A stretch of 64,000 nucleotides of DNA from Exophiala sp. HKRS030. Its lineage: Eukaryota > Ascomycota > Eurotiomycetes > Chaetothyriales > Herpotrichiellaceae. Below are positions 12,112-23,700 of this stretch, one piece after another; the stretch's first letter is position 1; the number at the start of each line of letters is the position of its first letter. Under the pieces are notes generated by a model, which ran no database searches, was not told where the DNA came from, and worked only from the letters and a program-made list of their open reading frames with translations. The stretch spans positions 7,753,665 through 7,817,664 of the forward strand of contig JAHWDD010000003.1 of assembly GCA_023897205.1 (NCBI GenBank). The letters run 5' to 3'. The translations under genes were made by a program, and so were the position numbers.

Positions 12112-13294
12112 TCAGTCAACCCTTCCGACTGGCATCAGCCTCTTATCCAGCACGGGAGAAATAAGCGTTGCGATCCACTCATACGAAGTAAACAAAATCC
12201 CGCCGGCCAAGACCGTCCGGCCCAGTCGCATTGTACTCCCCCTCCACAGGCCCTTGACGCCATAATCGGCAATGACGCTGCGGAAGGCCTCTCCGACACC
12301 GGCGCCCTTGACGCTCTGGGCGCGCGTTTTCAGTGTGTCGAACGGCTGTGTGGCGACGACGACAATGGTGCCTGCGACGGCGCCGTTGGCGAATGTCGTT
12401 GCTGTCGTTTGTGGGATGTTGCGTAGGCGTTCAAAGTCTTTGAGAATGTTGTATGTTCCGAGGCGGACAGCTGTGGTTGAGGCTTGCTTCAGTGTGGTGG
12501 TCACGTAGCCGCGGTACAGGGCGCGGACGAGGCCATTTTCGGCGATCAGTGTCCGTGTGGCGTGCCATGGTGATGTGAAGCGTTTGGCGTGCCGTGCGTC
12601 GTCGATCAGAGCTGTCTTGATGCGCTCTGTGGGTGTCACGGCGAATGTGCTGGCGACCACGCCGCTAGCGATTCCGGCGAGGAGGTTGCGTGCCGGTGAT
12701 AGTGTGCCTGTCTCTGGGTCCCGGAATGCCACCTTGATGCTGTCGAATGATATGAATCGGATCGCGTCCTTGGCGATGGTCCCTACTACGAGGGTTTCGC
12801 AACCTTTGTACAGTGACCGTGGACCTTCGGTTGCGATGACATTGCGGATTACTTTGAATGGATTGCGTGTTGGCGAGTCGTCGTGTAGTTGAACTCGTGT
12901 TTTTGCGAACTCAAATGCTGGGAGAATAGGTCAGTTGGTGCCTTTGATGTGACGCTACACGGAGGGTATGATTGGAGAAGAAGGACATGGCCATCATTCG
13001 AGAGGCTCGTAGAATTGGGAGCAGACTCCAAGGACTTACGATATGTGATAGTGGCCTCAATTCCACCAGCAGTTCCGCCAGCTATTAATGACACAAGCGG
13101 TGATTTATCTGTAGCCTGACCATGACGGACTTGTCGTTAGCTAGGATTTTTGGGATCTTGTGTATATCAACTGCATGATTGCATGGATTGTGTTGCTCTT
13201 GAGACTGGGAGGTCAGGCTCAGCCTCGGCTGAGGGAAGGAGATGGGCAAGGGACCAATCACAGGGAGGTACAAACTCACATCGCTTACAACCAT
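12112..13294 (-). CDS. CTP1: mitochondrial tricarboxylate (citrate) carrier
   Basis: Three coding exons, 13294-13280, 13115-13040 and 12917-12112, with introns of 164 and 122 bp; they join in frame to 298 aa, the usual length. The first coding exon is only 15 nt (MVVSD). All three mitochondrial carrier repeats show the P-x-[DE]-x-x-[KR] signature: YPFEFAKTR, TPTERIKTA and QPFDTLKTR. The N-terminal SPLVSLIAGGTAGG stretch is typical of fungal Ctp1. The protein exchanges citrate for malate or another tricarboxylate across the inner mitochondrial membrane, supplying cytosolic citrate for acetyl-CoA. It sits between orphan genes and is not linked to them functionally. Confidence 0.92.
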
Positions 13295-14534
13295 CTTTCC
13301 CCCGCGCGCAACGCCGAAATAATCCAAACACGAGAATTGTGAACAAGGGTATCGTGGGGGTCTATACTTTGACAAAGCACAGCAAAAGACAAAAAGAATC
13401 GAAGGAGATGTTCCGGCAGGTGTCTAGACACGATCGAGAGGAACAAGAGAGGGAGAGGAGGTGGCAAGTAATTGTGGTAAATGGAAGAAAGAGAAACAGA
13501 AATTCGGACGGGAAATGCTAAAGGGAAGCAAGTCTATCGGCAAGCACTGTTACTGGTACTGGTGCTGAATTGAGAGAACATTTGCTGACTTGACCTTAAT
13601 TAGTACTTAGGAGTCGGCGCGGAGTCAGGACTTTGGTGTAAGAAAAGGACCAACAAAACCGATGGACTCAACCAAGGCTCAAGGATGCCAGGATGGCCAA
13701 AATCAGCAGCAGATTTGCCTTGGGAAGATCAACGGCCCGATTTCGCTGGCCATCATCCTCACCTTTTCTCGTTTTCCTTGCTAGGAACCTCGGGCATTCG
13801 GATTAGCCTTGGTCTTTCTATTGGTTTGTTCCCGTCGGCCACTACCGGAAATCATCGGCTTCCCGCACCCCCGCACGTGACTGGTCTTGGCTCCAGTTCC
13901 TGCCTCCGATGCAAATCTCAGCCTTGTCATTCTCGTTCGGGTTCAGCCTCGTGACTCGCGTCTTAAATGTCCTCAACTTCAATCTCACACGCACTCCTCC
14001 TCATCCTTTATATTCCACCTACATCTTACATTTCTTCTGCCTCAGACCTCTGAGAGCTGGAGAGTTTTATTATGCTATCATGTTCTACTGGATGGGAGTT
14101 TGTCAATCATGGATTCGACCTTGGATCAAAGGTGTACCTCAAGTAATTTCTTGACCATCAAAGGATATCTACAACAAGACTGTTCGGTCATGGTAAGGAG
14201 CCGTGCGCCTCACTAACTAATGGTCTTCCACGTTTTCAAGGTAACTCAAGTTCTTCCGAGAACCTCTCTTCTCCAGATACTCTCCTTTGTCACCGAGATC
14301 GACAGTAACTGATGATAACAACCACGTGGCCATCGATCTCAACTGACTTCGTGACACTCTCGCTCGTTTACAGTCATGCTGTTGGTGCCTCCGCCGAGGT
14401 TCATCTACGACTCTGTATTTTCCTTTGAGAGACTCCCCGGAGATGGCGCCCCAAGACTGCTGACCCTCGAACTCCATGTCTCAACGACAGACAAATTCGA
14501 TCCTTGTATCAACATCTAGATTCCCAGACTTAGA
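13295..14534. other. divergent promoter region
   Basis: 1.24 kb between the citrate carrier (-) and the 14.5 kb gene (+). A CACGTG core occurs near 13874. Pyrimidine-rich tracts at 13.99-14.05 kb suggest the leader of the plus-strand gene. No coding frame was convincing. Confidence 0.5.
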
Positions 14535-15707
14535 ATGACGTCTCCCCTTGATCTACGCTTGCCGTCGATCTCTTGCTTCAAGTTCCAAAGCCAGGATGAG
14601 GTCTCAATCCCACCTCGTTTGGTACAGGCCATTGATGCCCTAGACAACGCTCCGTTGCACACAAAACCTATCACAAGACGGCGAAGCAGTTATACTGCTT
14701 CGTCTTTAGCGTCGAGACTGACATGGAGATCGGGAAGTCGATCTCGCACTACACCAACTTCCGGCCTTACCAGCCGTACGCTCAGCGTCATTTCCACTCA
14801 CACATCGCTTTCCGCTCACGATAGAATCGATGGCAGCAAGAATTTACCATCTGATCGTGTCGCCCCAAATGCTGCCGACCCTTCCGACTCAACCATAGCC
14901 CGAAACTGGCATTATGAAAAACTCGCATCCCGGCGCTGTTCACGCGCAAGCGTCCTCGGTATCTCACACATCTGCTACGACAACATGCGGATTCCAGATC
15001 TTCGACCTGAGCCAGATACGCCGGAACTAGCTCACGAGATCCGACAGAAAAGCCTCAAAGAGAAACTCAAAGCCAGGATCTCATCATGTCAAGATCTCTA
15101 CACAACTATTTCCGACATCCTCGACCGTCTTCACACGCCTGTCCTCCAAGAAACCCGCGCACCGCTAAGTTCTCTAACCACAACGTTCGCCAGCATGGCG
15201 CACGAAGTCCACAACCTCATGCATATTGCATCAGTGTGCCAGATTCAACGGCTGTCTGGGTTTTGGACCCGCGCCTGGGTACTCGTGCTCGAGCTACACG
15301 GGCGGTGCACCGACACACATGAGATCACGCTTGAAATCGCTACAGACGAACACTACCGTCGCCGCAAGCAGAGCACCAAAAACGAGCCGGCCACCGACAC
15401 CCATAGCAACACAGATGTCACCGTACTCATCCATCCCAACGAACTCATCGAGGGCTTCCGCATCTTTTATTTCCGAGACAAAGTCCAACGCCTCGACACA
15501 GTGTGCGCCAAGTTACTGCATCGGTTGCGACGGGTCAATATCTTCGGCATGCGTGAGCACAACCAACCAGTGCGACAAGCAAGTATCTCCCACAAAGAGA
15601 ACAAAACCAACGAAACCAAAGGGGTAACCATGGCACCAAACCACAGTGACCTGGAGCTGTCGGTGTTGCGGAACCCACTGCCTCCGAGTCTGAGGGTTTC
15701 TGGGTGA
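14535..15707 (+). CDS. hypothetical protein, Ser/Arg-rich head and helical body
   Basis: Uninterrupted 390-aa ORF from an ATG preceded by TAGA. Residues 1-110 are Ser/Thr/Arg rich and probably disordered (RRRSSYTASSLASRL). Residues 165-330 look helical, with a hydrophobic stretch around FWTRAWVLVLELHGR that is too polar for a confident membrane segment. The C-terminus is hydrophilic. The family is not recognised. Its layout resembles the 8.3 and 10.2 kb genes, though no clear sequence identity between them was seen by eye. GC content rises towards the 3' end. Confidence 0.6.
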   Translation: MTSPLDLRLPSISCFKFQSQDEVSIPPRLVQAIDALDNAPLHTKPITRRRSSYTASSLASRLTWRSGSRSRTTPTSGLTSRTLSVISTHTSLSAHDRIDGSKNLPSDRVAPNAADPSDSTIARNWHYEKLASRRCSRASVLGISHICYDNMRIPDLRPEPDTPELAHEIRQKSLKEKLKARISSCQDLYTTISDILDRLHTPVLQETRAPLSSLTTTFASMAHEVHNLMHIASVCQIQRLSGFWTRAWVLVLELHGRCTDTHEITLEIATDEHYRRRKQSTKNEPATDTHSNTDVTVLIHPNELIEGFRIFYFRDKVQRLDTVCAKLLHRLRRVNIFGMREHNQPVRQASISHKENKTNETKGVTMAPNHSDLELSVLRNPLPPSLRVSG

Positions 15708-16422
15708 TTTCAAAGTAAAGGAATCAGATAGCCAAAGACAGACGCAAATACTGCGCCACGTGCGAACTCTGAGCTGTTTCTGGTCAAAACCTCGTCACCG
15801 CACCGATCATAAAAGAGCTGCTTTTTTCTACAACTGCAAGAGAATGGAAAAAGGCGCGTCCAGTCTGGGCCATATGGCAATTCATTTGTAATCATGGACA
15901 GGGCAGCATTGCCTATCTATCTATTCGCCGCATGGCTGATCCCTTTTGAATCTAGGATTGATTTTGAGGGTCTCATCCTCTTCCTAAAAGGTACTAAGTA
16001 GGTCAGCATCCTTTCTGATACTGCGACCACCTGCGTTTTTGTATTTTCTTCACCCAAGGATAGCTGCAAAAGACAAAAGACAAAATACATGATAGATAAA
16101 GATATAATGATAAATTCTCAAATCATTTGTTCTCTGTGTCTAGGCACCGTCCGAGCTGGACTCAGCACTGGAAGAAGCTACGGAGTAGATACCTATTGCT
16201 TGACCAGCTGCTAGCCCAGTCGGGATTTAGATGGAGGTATGTGGGACTGAGTTGGAATGTAGCGGGCATGACAACATGGCAACAAACAATGCCGATGCTC
16301 TAGACTGGTAGTTATGTTGCAAAGTTTCGATTCGATCATCCAACGCCTCTTCATGCAAACAAAGCAATCATTACTTCTAGTCTATTGTACAATAATACCA
16401 CATTTTGAATGCGTCGCTGAAA
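15708..16422. other. intergenic region
   Basis: 715 bp between two same-strand genes, AT-richer than its flanks. No gene or recognised site was seen except a single TACGGAGTA motif at about 16179. Confidence 0.5.
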
Positions 16423-17715
16423 ATGTCCTCTAGCTTAAGCTCTTTAAACGAAAACACTGGCCCTTTCCAAATACATTTTGATTCTGATCACACAAGCCCT
16501 ACTAGGGCAACGACTAGCTCTGCCGAACAAGAACGTGGAAGAGCGCCACTAACGCAACTGTCCCCTGAAGCAATCGTTGAACGATCAAGACCACCATCCA
16601 AGCCGAGGCCTACCGATCGGCCGGGAGATTTGGGATCGAAACCAAAGTTATCGCCTGACAAGATTGGCCGTTATTTCACGATAGAGTCAGCGGCTGGCAG
16701 AGAATGGTCCCCACATGACGTTCGCTTTGTCATTTGGTACCATGTTCGAACAACTCTTCCGTTCATTTCAATTGCCATTGCGCATAATTCCACATACCCT
16801 GAGAATGATATCAAGATGACGGACAAAGATGCCGAAAGAATCTACGAGGTAATAGCGGACCTGTGGCCCGATATCAAAGAAGACCTTCATCCAGGCGGAC
16901 ATTATCCAATACCAGATGCCGATGGCTGGCATCCATGTGATCTTGGAATGTGCTGCTCCACATTGGCGGAGAGAGACAGGTCGCAAGTATCGGTGGTCTT
17001 CAAGCCAAAAACTAGAACTAAAGGTGTGAGGGTGTTCCGTGAAATGGCTACCGGCATCTGGGAAGGGAGTTGGGAAGAGTTGCTGCGATGTCCTAGAAAC
17101 CATGATTTGGTTTCTGAAGATGCTTCTCAATCAGATGTCTTTGGAGCTGAAAATCTGTTGAGTGGGGAACCAGATGAGACACAAGCGACTGGTGATCCGA
17201 ATAATATTGACAGCGCAGACTGTCCTCTTGCAAAACCACCGGATGTACCCGTTTCCTTCATGTCCACGTCCAGTCCACAGGTAGTGGTGCCGCCTTTAGT
17301 AGCCTTGATCGGAGGGCCTAAGGCACTTTTTCTGCTTATAGAGACGTCTTGCAGATTTATGGTGCTTTTGGCACTGTGGGCCAATTTCTTCGGACCTCTG
17401 TACCAGAGAGACAAAAACGGCAATGAGCCGATCAAGATCTCGAATTTTGTCAAGACGCTGATACAGCTTCTCGCCTTGACTGGTGCCTATTCATGGCTCG
17501 ATTGGTTCCTCCAGCATTTCATGAAGGATCAGATGCGAATATTTGAGGGCATTGACCTGCCACCACCACTAAGCAGTGGATATTGTGCAATAAACTTCCT
17601 ACTCGGCATTGCGACAGCTGTTGCCGTTGGTATCTGGAACGAATGGTGTTCACCAAGAGAATCCATCGAGGTCTGGATATTGAGTTGGAGAAGAGCTACC
17701 AACGCCGAACAGTGA
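16423..17715 (+). CDS. hypothetical membrane protein with three C-terminal membrane segments
   Basis: Single exon, 430 aa from the first ATG (MSSSLSSLNEN); the frame is open slightly upstream but has no earlier ATG. Residues 1-90 are Ser/Pro/Arg rich and disordered. Residues 90-230 form a hydrophilic domain with four Cys. The C-terminal third holds three hydrophobic segments, around PKALFLLIETSCRFMVLLAL, FVKTLIQLLALTGAYSWL and INFLLGIATAVAVGIWNEW. The family is not recognised. It ends 20 bp before the stop of the convergent 630-aa gene, so their 3' untranslated regions must overlap. Confidence 0.65.
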   Translation: MSSSLSSLNENTGPFQIHFDSDHTSPTRATTSSAEQERGRAPLTQLSPEAIVERSRPPSKPRPTDRPGDLGSKPKLSPDKIGRYFTIESAAGREWSPHDVRFVIWYHVRTTLPFISIAIAHNSTYPENDIKMTDKDAERIYEVIADLWPDIKEDLHPGGHYPIPDADGWHPCDLGMCCSTLAERDRSQVSVVFKPKTRTKGVRVFREMATGIWEGSWEELLRCPRNHDLVSEDASQSDVFGAENLLSGEPDETQATGDPNNIDSADCPLAKPPDVPVSFMSTSSPQVVVPPLVALIGGPKALFLLIETSCRFMVLLALWANFFGPLYQRDKNGNEPIKISNFVKTLIQLLALTGAYSWLDWFLQHFMKDQMRIFEGIDLPPPLSSGYCAINFLLGIATAVAVGIWNEWCSPRESIEVWILSWRRATNAEQ

Positions 17716-17735
17716 GCTCCATGGTGCGCTCCATG

Positions 17736-19628
17736 TTATGAGCTCCACCAACGATTAATTCCTCTCGCGGCACCCAAAGTATATGCAGACTCTTCTTGCT
17801 CAAACTGGAGCCGTTCTACCACTTGACGAGCACGGTAACTTTTGACAAACTTCCAAGCTTCGGTATCGGCCAAATTCCAAGCTTCGGCAACCCGTCGAAT
17901 TTTCGAGACTTGTTCGTCTTGACTTTCAATAGTATCTCTAGCTTTCCGCAACAGGTCGGTTTCTATTGCCTTCTGCTCCTCGGGAGGTGGAACCGGGTCT
18001 GAACCTTTCCTGCGATCGGATGGAATCCCGCCAGGGCCTCTCCAGCGTTCAGGACCTGGAACTGGAGGCAATGACTCGCCATGTGAGATGGCTGTCCGTG
18101 GTATGGGGAAACCAAAGTGCCAATCCAATTCTTCTAACCAATCCTCAGGAAAAGGCGCTATCTTCTCCTGGTTCGGATGGGGATCATTGGTGGGAGATTT
18201 TGGCGGAGGCGGTGGTGGCCAGAAGGAGGCGGGAAAGTGTTCAGTAGTAAACCACAGTGATCGACTGTGACCATAGCTTGAGGCGACGGCGTCTTTGAGG
18301 CTAAGAACACGACTAGGACCTCCACGTGCATCACCGAGGATATCCCGAGTGGCGGCAGTGATCCAAGGATCGCGGTCAGTATGGCGCCTAATGTGCCTGA
18401 CAGAGATTGATTCGGATTGATTCGACAGGGTAATCATTGTATATGGATGTGGTACAATGGCAATGGTAAACAGAGTAGACGTGTTTCGGAAAGAAGGAGC
18501 GGTGGTGATTCTCATCTTGGAAGCCACACATGGACTACACTTGGAGCGATTCGGTGGACAGGATGACTGCAAAATGGAATTGGGACATTCAACAAGAAGG
18601 CCAGCCAAATCTTTGGAGGGTTTGACGAGTGTAAAGGTATGAGCGGCGAGAGGTTGCAAGACTGCGATGCCGCTGCTGAAAGTATTTTGCCATGTTGTGT
18701 GGAGATGGGCAATTATCAATCGGTTGAGCGACAATCGGCCCTTATTCGGGTCCTTCACAAGCTGTTGTGCCAGAGCCGGATACTTTGTGGTTATGGTGTG
18801 GGAATCGTAAAAGGCAATCGAAGTGGGCTGTTCGACCTTGAATCTGGATGGTTCAATGGCATCCAAGACGGTCTTGAAGGTGCTCAATTTAACATTATCC
18901 AATGCAGACTTGATGGCTTCGTTGATTTGTGTCTTTTCACCAGCAATCAAGCCCGGACCAAGACCCTCGAACCTCGTGAGCTGAGGATATTGTCCACGGC
19001 GGAGATGTGAGAGCAAAGGCTCATCGTAGGCAGCCATCGGATAGCAGAATGGACTGGCAAGTAGACCAGTGCCCATATGAGCCCAAGCAAGCCATTGTCT
19101 GAACTCTTGCTCCAAAGTGGCTGGCATTCCTTTGCTGTGCAGGGTTTGATAGAGGGGATGAGCCATGGACTCGGCCTCGGTCAATACGACTGGACGGAAT
19201 CCTTTTGCCCACCAAGCCCTCCGCCATGTCAATAGCAATTGTTGATCTATCTTTTTGGTTTCTTGATCTCTTTTGATTGTGGTATCGTAGAATGCATAGA
19301 CGAAAGGACGGTCAGGTTGAGGCGGGAGCACAATTCGATCTTGGTCGAGAGTGACGGAAGAAGAGAAAGGATTCATCCATTTCCAGTCGCTATACCATGA
19401 ACTATCGCCATGCGTACTGTTCTTTTGTTCAGGAGGCTTGTGGGCGGATGTCTGAAAGGAGAAGTGGAAGTTCGGGATGGTGCCTTTCAGGCTTTCGGCG
19501 TATCCTATGGGATCCTTGACACGATCAACAACAGAGCCGACAGATGTGGACGACGCGGTAAAGAATATGAGAGCGACAAGGACAATAGCGGCAAGGACGA
19601 TATAACGAGTGAGGTGCCGTAAGGCCAT
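17736..19628 (-). CDS. conserved fungal type II membrane protein, function unknown
   Basis: Single-exon ORF of 630 aa. Residues 8-26 (YIVLAAIVLVALIFFTA) form one hydrophobic segment after a short basic N-terminus, the pattern of a signal anchor, so the bulk is probably lumenal. A conserved-looking globular stretch follows (residues about 105-200, including LLLTWRRAWWAKGFRPVVLT), with Trp-rich segments reminiscent of Golgi glycosyltransferase-like proteins; no catalytic motif such as DxD was confirmed. A polyproline run (PPPPPP) precedes the C-terminal helical region. Start chosen at the ATG giving the signal anchor. A function in glycosylation is only a suggestion. Confidence 0.75.
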   Translation of the reverse strand: MALRHLTRYIVLAAIVLVALIFFTASSTSVGSVVDRVKDPIGYAESLKGTIPNFHFSFQTSAHKPPEQKNSTHGDSSWYSDWKWMNPFSSSVTLDQDRIVLPPQPDRPFVYAFYDTTIKRDQETKKIDQQLLLTWRRAWWAKGFRPVVLTEAESMAHPLYQTLHSKGMPATLEQEFRQWLAWAHMGTGLLASPFCYPMAAYDEPLLSHLRRGQYPQLTRFEGLGPGLIAGEKTQINEAIKSALDNVKLSTFKTVLDAIEPSRFKVEQPTSIAFYDSHTITTKYPALAQQLVKDPNKGRLSLNRLIIAHLHTTWQNTFSSGIAVLQPLAAHTFTLVKPSKDLAGLLVECPNSILQSSCPPNRSKCSPCVASKMRITTAPSFRNTSTLFTIAIVPHPYTMITLSNQSESISVRHIRRHTDRDPWITAATRDILGDARGGPSRVLSLKDAVASSYGHSRSLWFTTEHFPASFWPPPPPPKSPTNDPHPNQEKIAPFPEDWLEELDWHFGFPIPRTAISHGESLPPVPGPERWRGPGGIPSDRRKGSDPVPPPEEQKAIETDLLRKARDTIESQDEQVSKIRRVAEAWNLADTEAWKFVKSYRARQVVERLQFEQEESAYTLGAARGINRWWSS

Positions 19629-20707
19629 TATACAGGTGGACGATCGTATGGATGAGGGACAACGAATAGCAGATTTAGGCGGAAGACCGCGAGAACGAAG
19701 GACAATCTATGGGAGCTTTGAAAGTGTCATGGTGGAGATGTACAATTGAAGACGACGTGTTTGAAGCCGTAAAGGGGACCATTAACTAATTGTGAGGCCC
19801 TCTCGACCCCTGTTGGCATTGGCGAAGGCGTTGATGAATGAGAATCAGATACGGACTACCGAAGGCTGACGAACTACGAACTAGAAAATCCAAAAGTCGC
19901 GTTCGGACCCGCGGTTGCGTAATGCTGCCATTGGCAGGTGCCAGGTGTGTCCCAGGTGTGCCAGAAGTCAGTTTAGTTAACTAGAATTATCACCACGTTG
20001 GTTAAGAACCACGCGGCCACAACTGCCAGCGCCAGGGTCCGTGCCAGGGCCTGGAAGCCCGAGAGGCCTGCGCCTAGGTGTGCGCAGTATACGGATACAG
20101 GCAAGCTACAAGGCAAGGGCGCCCGGGCAGCCTAGTGTGCTACTTACTCCGTAGTACGCAGTACGTATCAGAGCCTTCACTGGTTAACTGCTCGTGACTA
20201 CTCCGTACTCCATACTCCGAGGACTTGGAGGACCGTGACCACCGTGACCTAACCTACGGAGTACCCAAGGAAACTAGTCTTGAAGGAGACGCTCCAATCA
20301 CGGGCCGATTGTTCTTCCGTAGATCGGACCTTCCTTCCTCTCTCCCCTTGCCCTGTCGTGCCCATTCGCACAAATCTGCCTCGATTCGTCTGACACCCTC
20401 GAGGAGTCATAAATGAATTTAGAGCTATCAAGTTTTTCAATACTGCGCTCATCATTCATCCTCCAATGTGTCACAATTGGATCTACAGTTCAGTCAGCCA
20501 GGAGCACCATTTCTTGCAATCCCGTAGAGCCACACGTTCGACCACTGTGAGACCCGGTCACTCTGTCACATCTACATCCCCACAATTTGATATAAACACT
20601 GTCTGACTGTGCAATTTGTTCTTCTCACCACAAATGTTATCGAGAGAAAATCCCTAGGAAAGAAAAAGACCTCAACGCTGCAACGAGCCCAATCGAGACT
20701 ATCGACC
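19629..20707. other. divergent promoter region between the 630-aa gene and LYS2
   Basis: 1.08 kb with no gene. It is rich in short direct and inverted repeats, including GCCAGG/CCAGGTG words at 19.93-20.06 kb and a cluster of TACTCCGTA motifs listed separately. A GAGTCA word at about 20403 is one base from the amino-acid-control consensus TGASTCA. Confidence 0.6.
20145..20263. promoter_or_regulatory. cluster of TACTCCGTA motifs
   Basis: TACTCCGTA occurs at 20145-20153 and 20199-20207 and in inverted form at 20255-20263, with two degenerate copies at 20206-20219. The word recurs in many fungal intergenic regions. It lies 445-563 bp before the LYS2 start, and whether it is a binding site is unknown. 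Confidence 0.4.
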
Positions 20708-23700
20708 ATGGCTTCCGGCACTGAAGATGCCAATTTGGCATGGTGGTCATCTCAATTACAAAATCAAACTATATCACCACTTACTAGAGACTATCCTGAG
20801 GTCACATCCGACAACCAACCAAAACGCTCCATCGAAGCCGTCGAGACACTCAGTGCTGCTTCGGCGACCACTGATGCACTCAATAAATTGTCATCATTAG
20901 CTTCTCCCGTTCATGTCATACAAGCCGTCATTTTAGCCCTAGTAAGTAGGTTCACAGGTGACGAAGACATCAGTATTGGCACAAATGCTGCAGCAAATGC
21001 TCCGGCATTCGTTCTACGCACTTCGATTTCCTCCTCTGAACCCTTTTCAGATCTCCTCAAAAGAGTCCATCGACTTTCAGATCAGGCATCTGCAAAGATA
21101 GCGCCACTTGAAGCCATTCAATCTAAGCTCACAACCACCCATGCCGAGAAACCAATTCTCTTCCGATTCGCAGCCTTCAACACATTGGAGGACGAAGCAG
21201 GCGTATCCGCTAGTGTCGATACCACTGATTTCCTCCTCACATACAACATTTCCCCCCATGGCGAATTGCGACTCACTGCGCGCTACAATCAACGTCTTAT
21301 CTCTAGTGCGCGAATCGCGGGAATCCTTGTTCAGATCACCAAGTTTCTTGAGAGTGCCGCCTCAAATCTCGATGCTCCTGTTGGCAGTTTGGTGTTTACC
21401 ACCACCGAAGAGGCAAAACTGTTACCGGACCCGACAAGTGACTTGGAATGGTCCAACTTTCGTGGTGCTATCCACGACATCTTCTCCGCAAATGCCGAAG
21501 CTCATCCCGATAGAACCTGCGTAGTGGAGACTAAATCTGAAGATGGTCCAGAGAGAAAGTTCACCTATCGTCAAATTCACGAATCTTCCAATATCTTGGC
21601 GCATCATCTTGTCAAGAGTGGCTTGCAACGAGGAGATGTGGTCATGATCTACTCATATCGAGGTGTTGATTTGGTAGTAGCCGTGATGGGCACCTTAAAG
21701 GCTGGGGGAACGTTCTCGGTCCTTGATCCTCAGTATCCGCCAGATCGACAGAACATCTATCTGGATGTCTCAAGACCCCGTGCTTTGGTAATCATCGAAA
21801 AGGCGACCCAAGATGCAGGAGACTTGTCGGTCAAGGTACGCGATTTCATCAAGGAGAATCTAGAACTACGAACAGAAGTGCCTGCCCTACGCTTGCACGA
21901 TGATGGTCATCTTCAAGGCGGCCAAGTGGATGGAAAGGACATTTTCGAAACAGTACGAAGCCTTGGCTCAAGAAGTCCTGGCATTGTGGTGGGACCAGAT
22001 TCGATCCCTACTTTGTCGTTCACTTCTGGATCTGAAGGCAAGCCAAAGGGTGTCAGGGGTCGGCACTATTCTCTCACGTTCTACTACGACTGGATGGCAA
22101 AGACATTCGGTCTTTCAGAGAACGATAAGTTTACCATGCTCAGTGGAATTGCTCATGACCCCATTCAACGAGACATGTTTACGCCGCTGTTCCTCGGGGC
22201 ACAACTACTTGTTCCGGCCAAGAACGACATCCAGAATGAGCGCCTAGCGGAGTGGATGCGAGAACATGGAGCGACAGTGACTCACTTAACACCGGCCATG
22301 GGTCAAATTCTTGTCGGCGGGGCCGTTGCACGGTTCGAGAAGCTTCACCATGCTTTCTTTGTCGGCGATATCCTCATCAAAAGAGACTGCAGGTCACTAC
22401 AACTTTTGGCCCCGAACGTCAGAATCATTAACATGCTAGGTAGTACCGAAACACAGAGATCAGTTAGCTATTACGAAATCCCGTCCCGCAACGATCAGGA
22501 TGGATATCTCGACAGTTTGAAGGACGTCATTCCGGCTGGCCGTGGAATGTACAATGTGCAGATGTTAGTCGTGAACCGGTATGATTCTACCAAATTGTGC
22601 GCAATTGGTGAGCTAGGTGAGATCTATGTCCGGGCTTCAGGTCTAGCCGAGGACTATTTAGGAACGCCGGATCTTACGAGCAAGAAATTCATACAGAATT
22701 GGTTTCCCGGCCATGAAAAGGGTCTCGAAGAAGATCGAGCTCGATTCGATGCGAAGTTCAAAGGTCAGCCTTGGACAGAATTCTACAAAGGTCCAAGAGA
22801 CCGATTGTACCGCACTGGGGATCTGGGTCGCTACACACCAACTGGTGATGTTGAATGCTCAGGCAGAGCCGACGATCAGGTCAAGATCAGAGGGTTCCGT
22901 ATTGAACTCGGAGAGATTGACACCCATCTATCACAGCATCCTCTGGTAAGAGAAAACATCACACTCGTGCGTAGAGACAAGTTTGAAGAACAGACCTTGG
23001 TCAGCTACATCGTTCCGCAGCTCAAAGCCTGGACAGAATTTCTTGCGGGCAAGGGAAAGACTGATGATGTGCAAGCCGATGATGGATCACTGGGTGCACG
23101 ATTTGAGAGGTTTCGACTTCTCCAACAAGAAATTCAGGAATATCTACGCACCAAACTACCGCCTTACGCGGTACCGTCGATCATCGTACCCATGCGGTCT
23201 ATGCCACTAAATCCCAACGGAAAGATCGACAAGCCTAAACTCCCCTTCCCAGATACGGCACTCCTCACTGCTGGAAGGAGAAGAAAGTCATCAATGTTGC
23301 AGCCTCTTACGGATGGTGAATTAGCATTGGCCAAAATATGGGCAGATTTGGTTCCAGGCCTGATTCCCAAAACTATCAACCCTACGGAATCATTCTTTGA
23401 GATAGGCGGTGAGAGTATGAAGGCACAACAACTTGCATATCAAGTTCGAAAGAAGCTCGGTGTGGATTTAGCCATCAGCAAAATCTACAACCGTTCTACC
23501 TTGAAAGAAATGGCATTGGTCATTGAAGGTTTGCAGGCCTCTGATACACTCGGAGGTCGCGAACCTGAGGAAACCAAAGAAACCTTGATTGATTATGGAA
23601 AGGATGCCCTCAGCCTCGCCGAGTCATTGCCAAAATTCTTCACAAATGCGGGGCCTTCCGAGGGATTTACCAATCCTGTGGTCTTCTTGACTGGTGCAAC

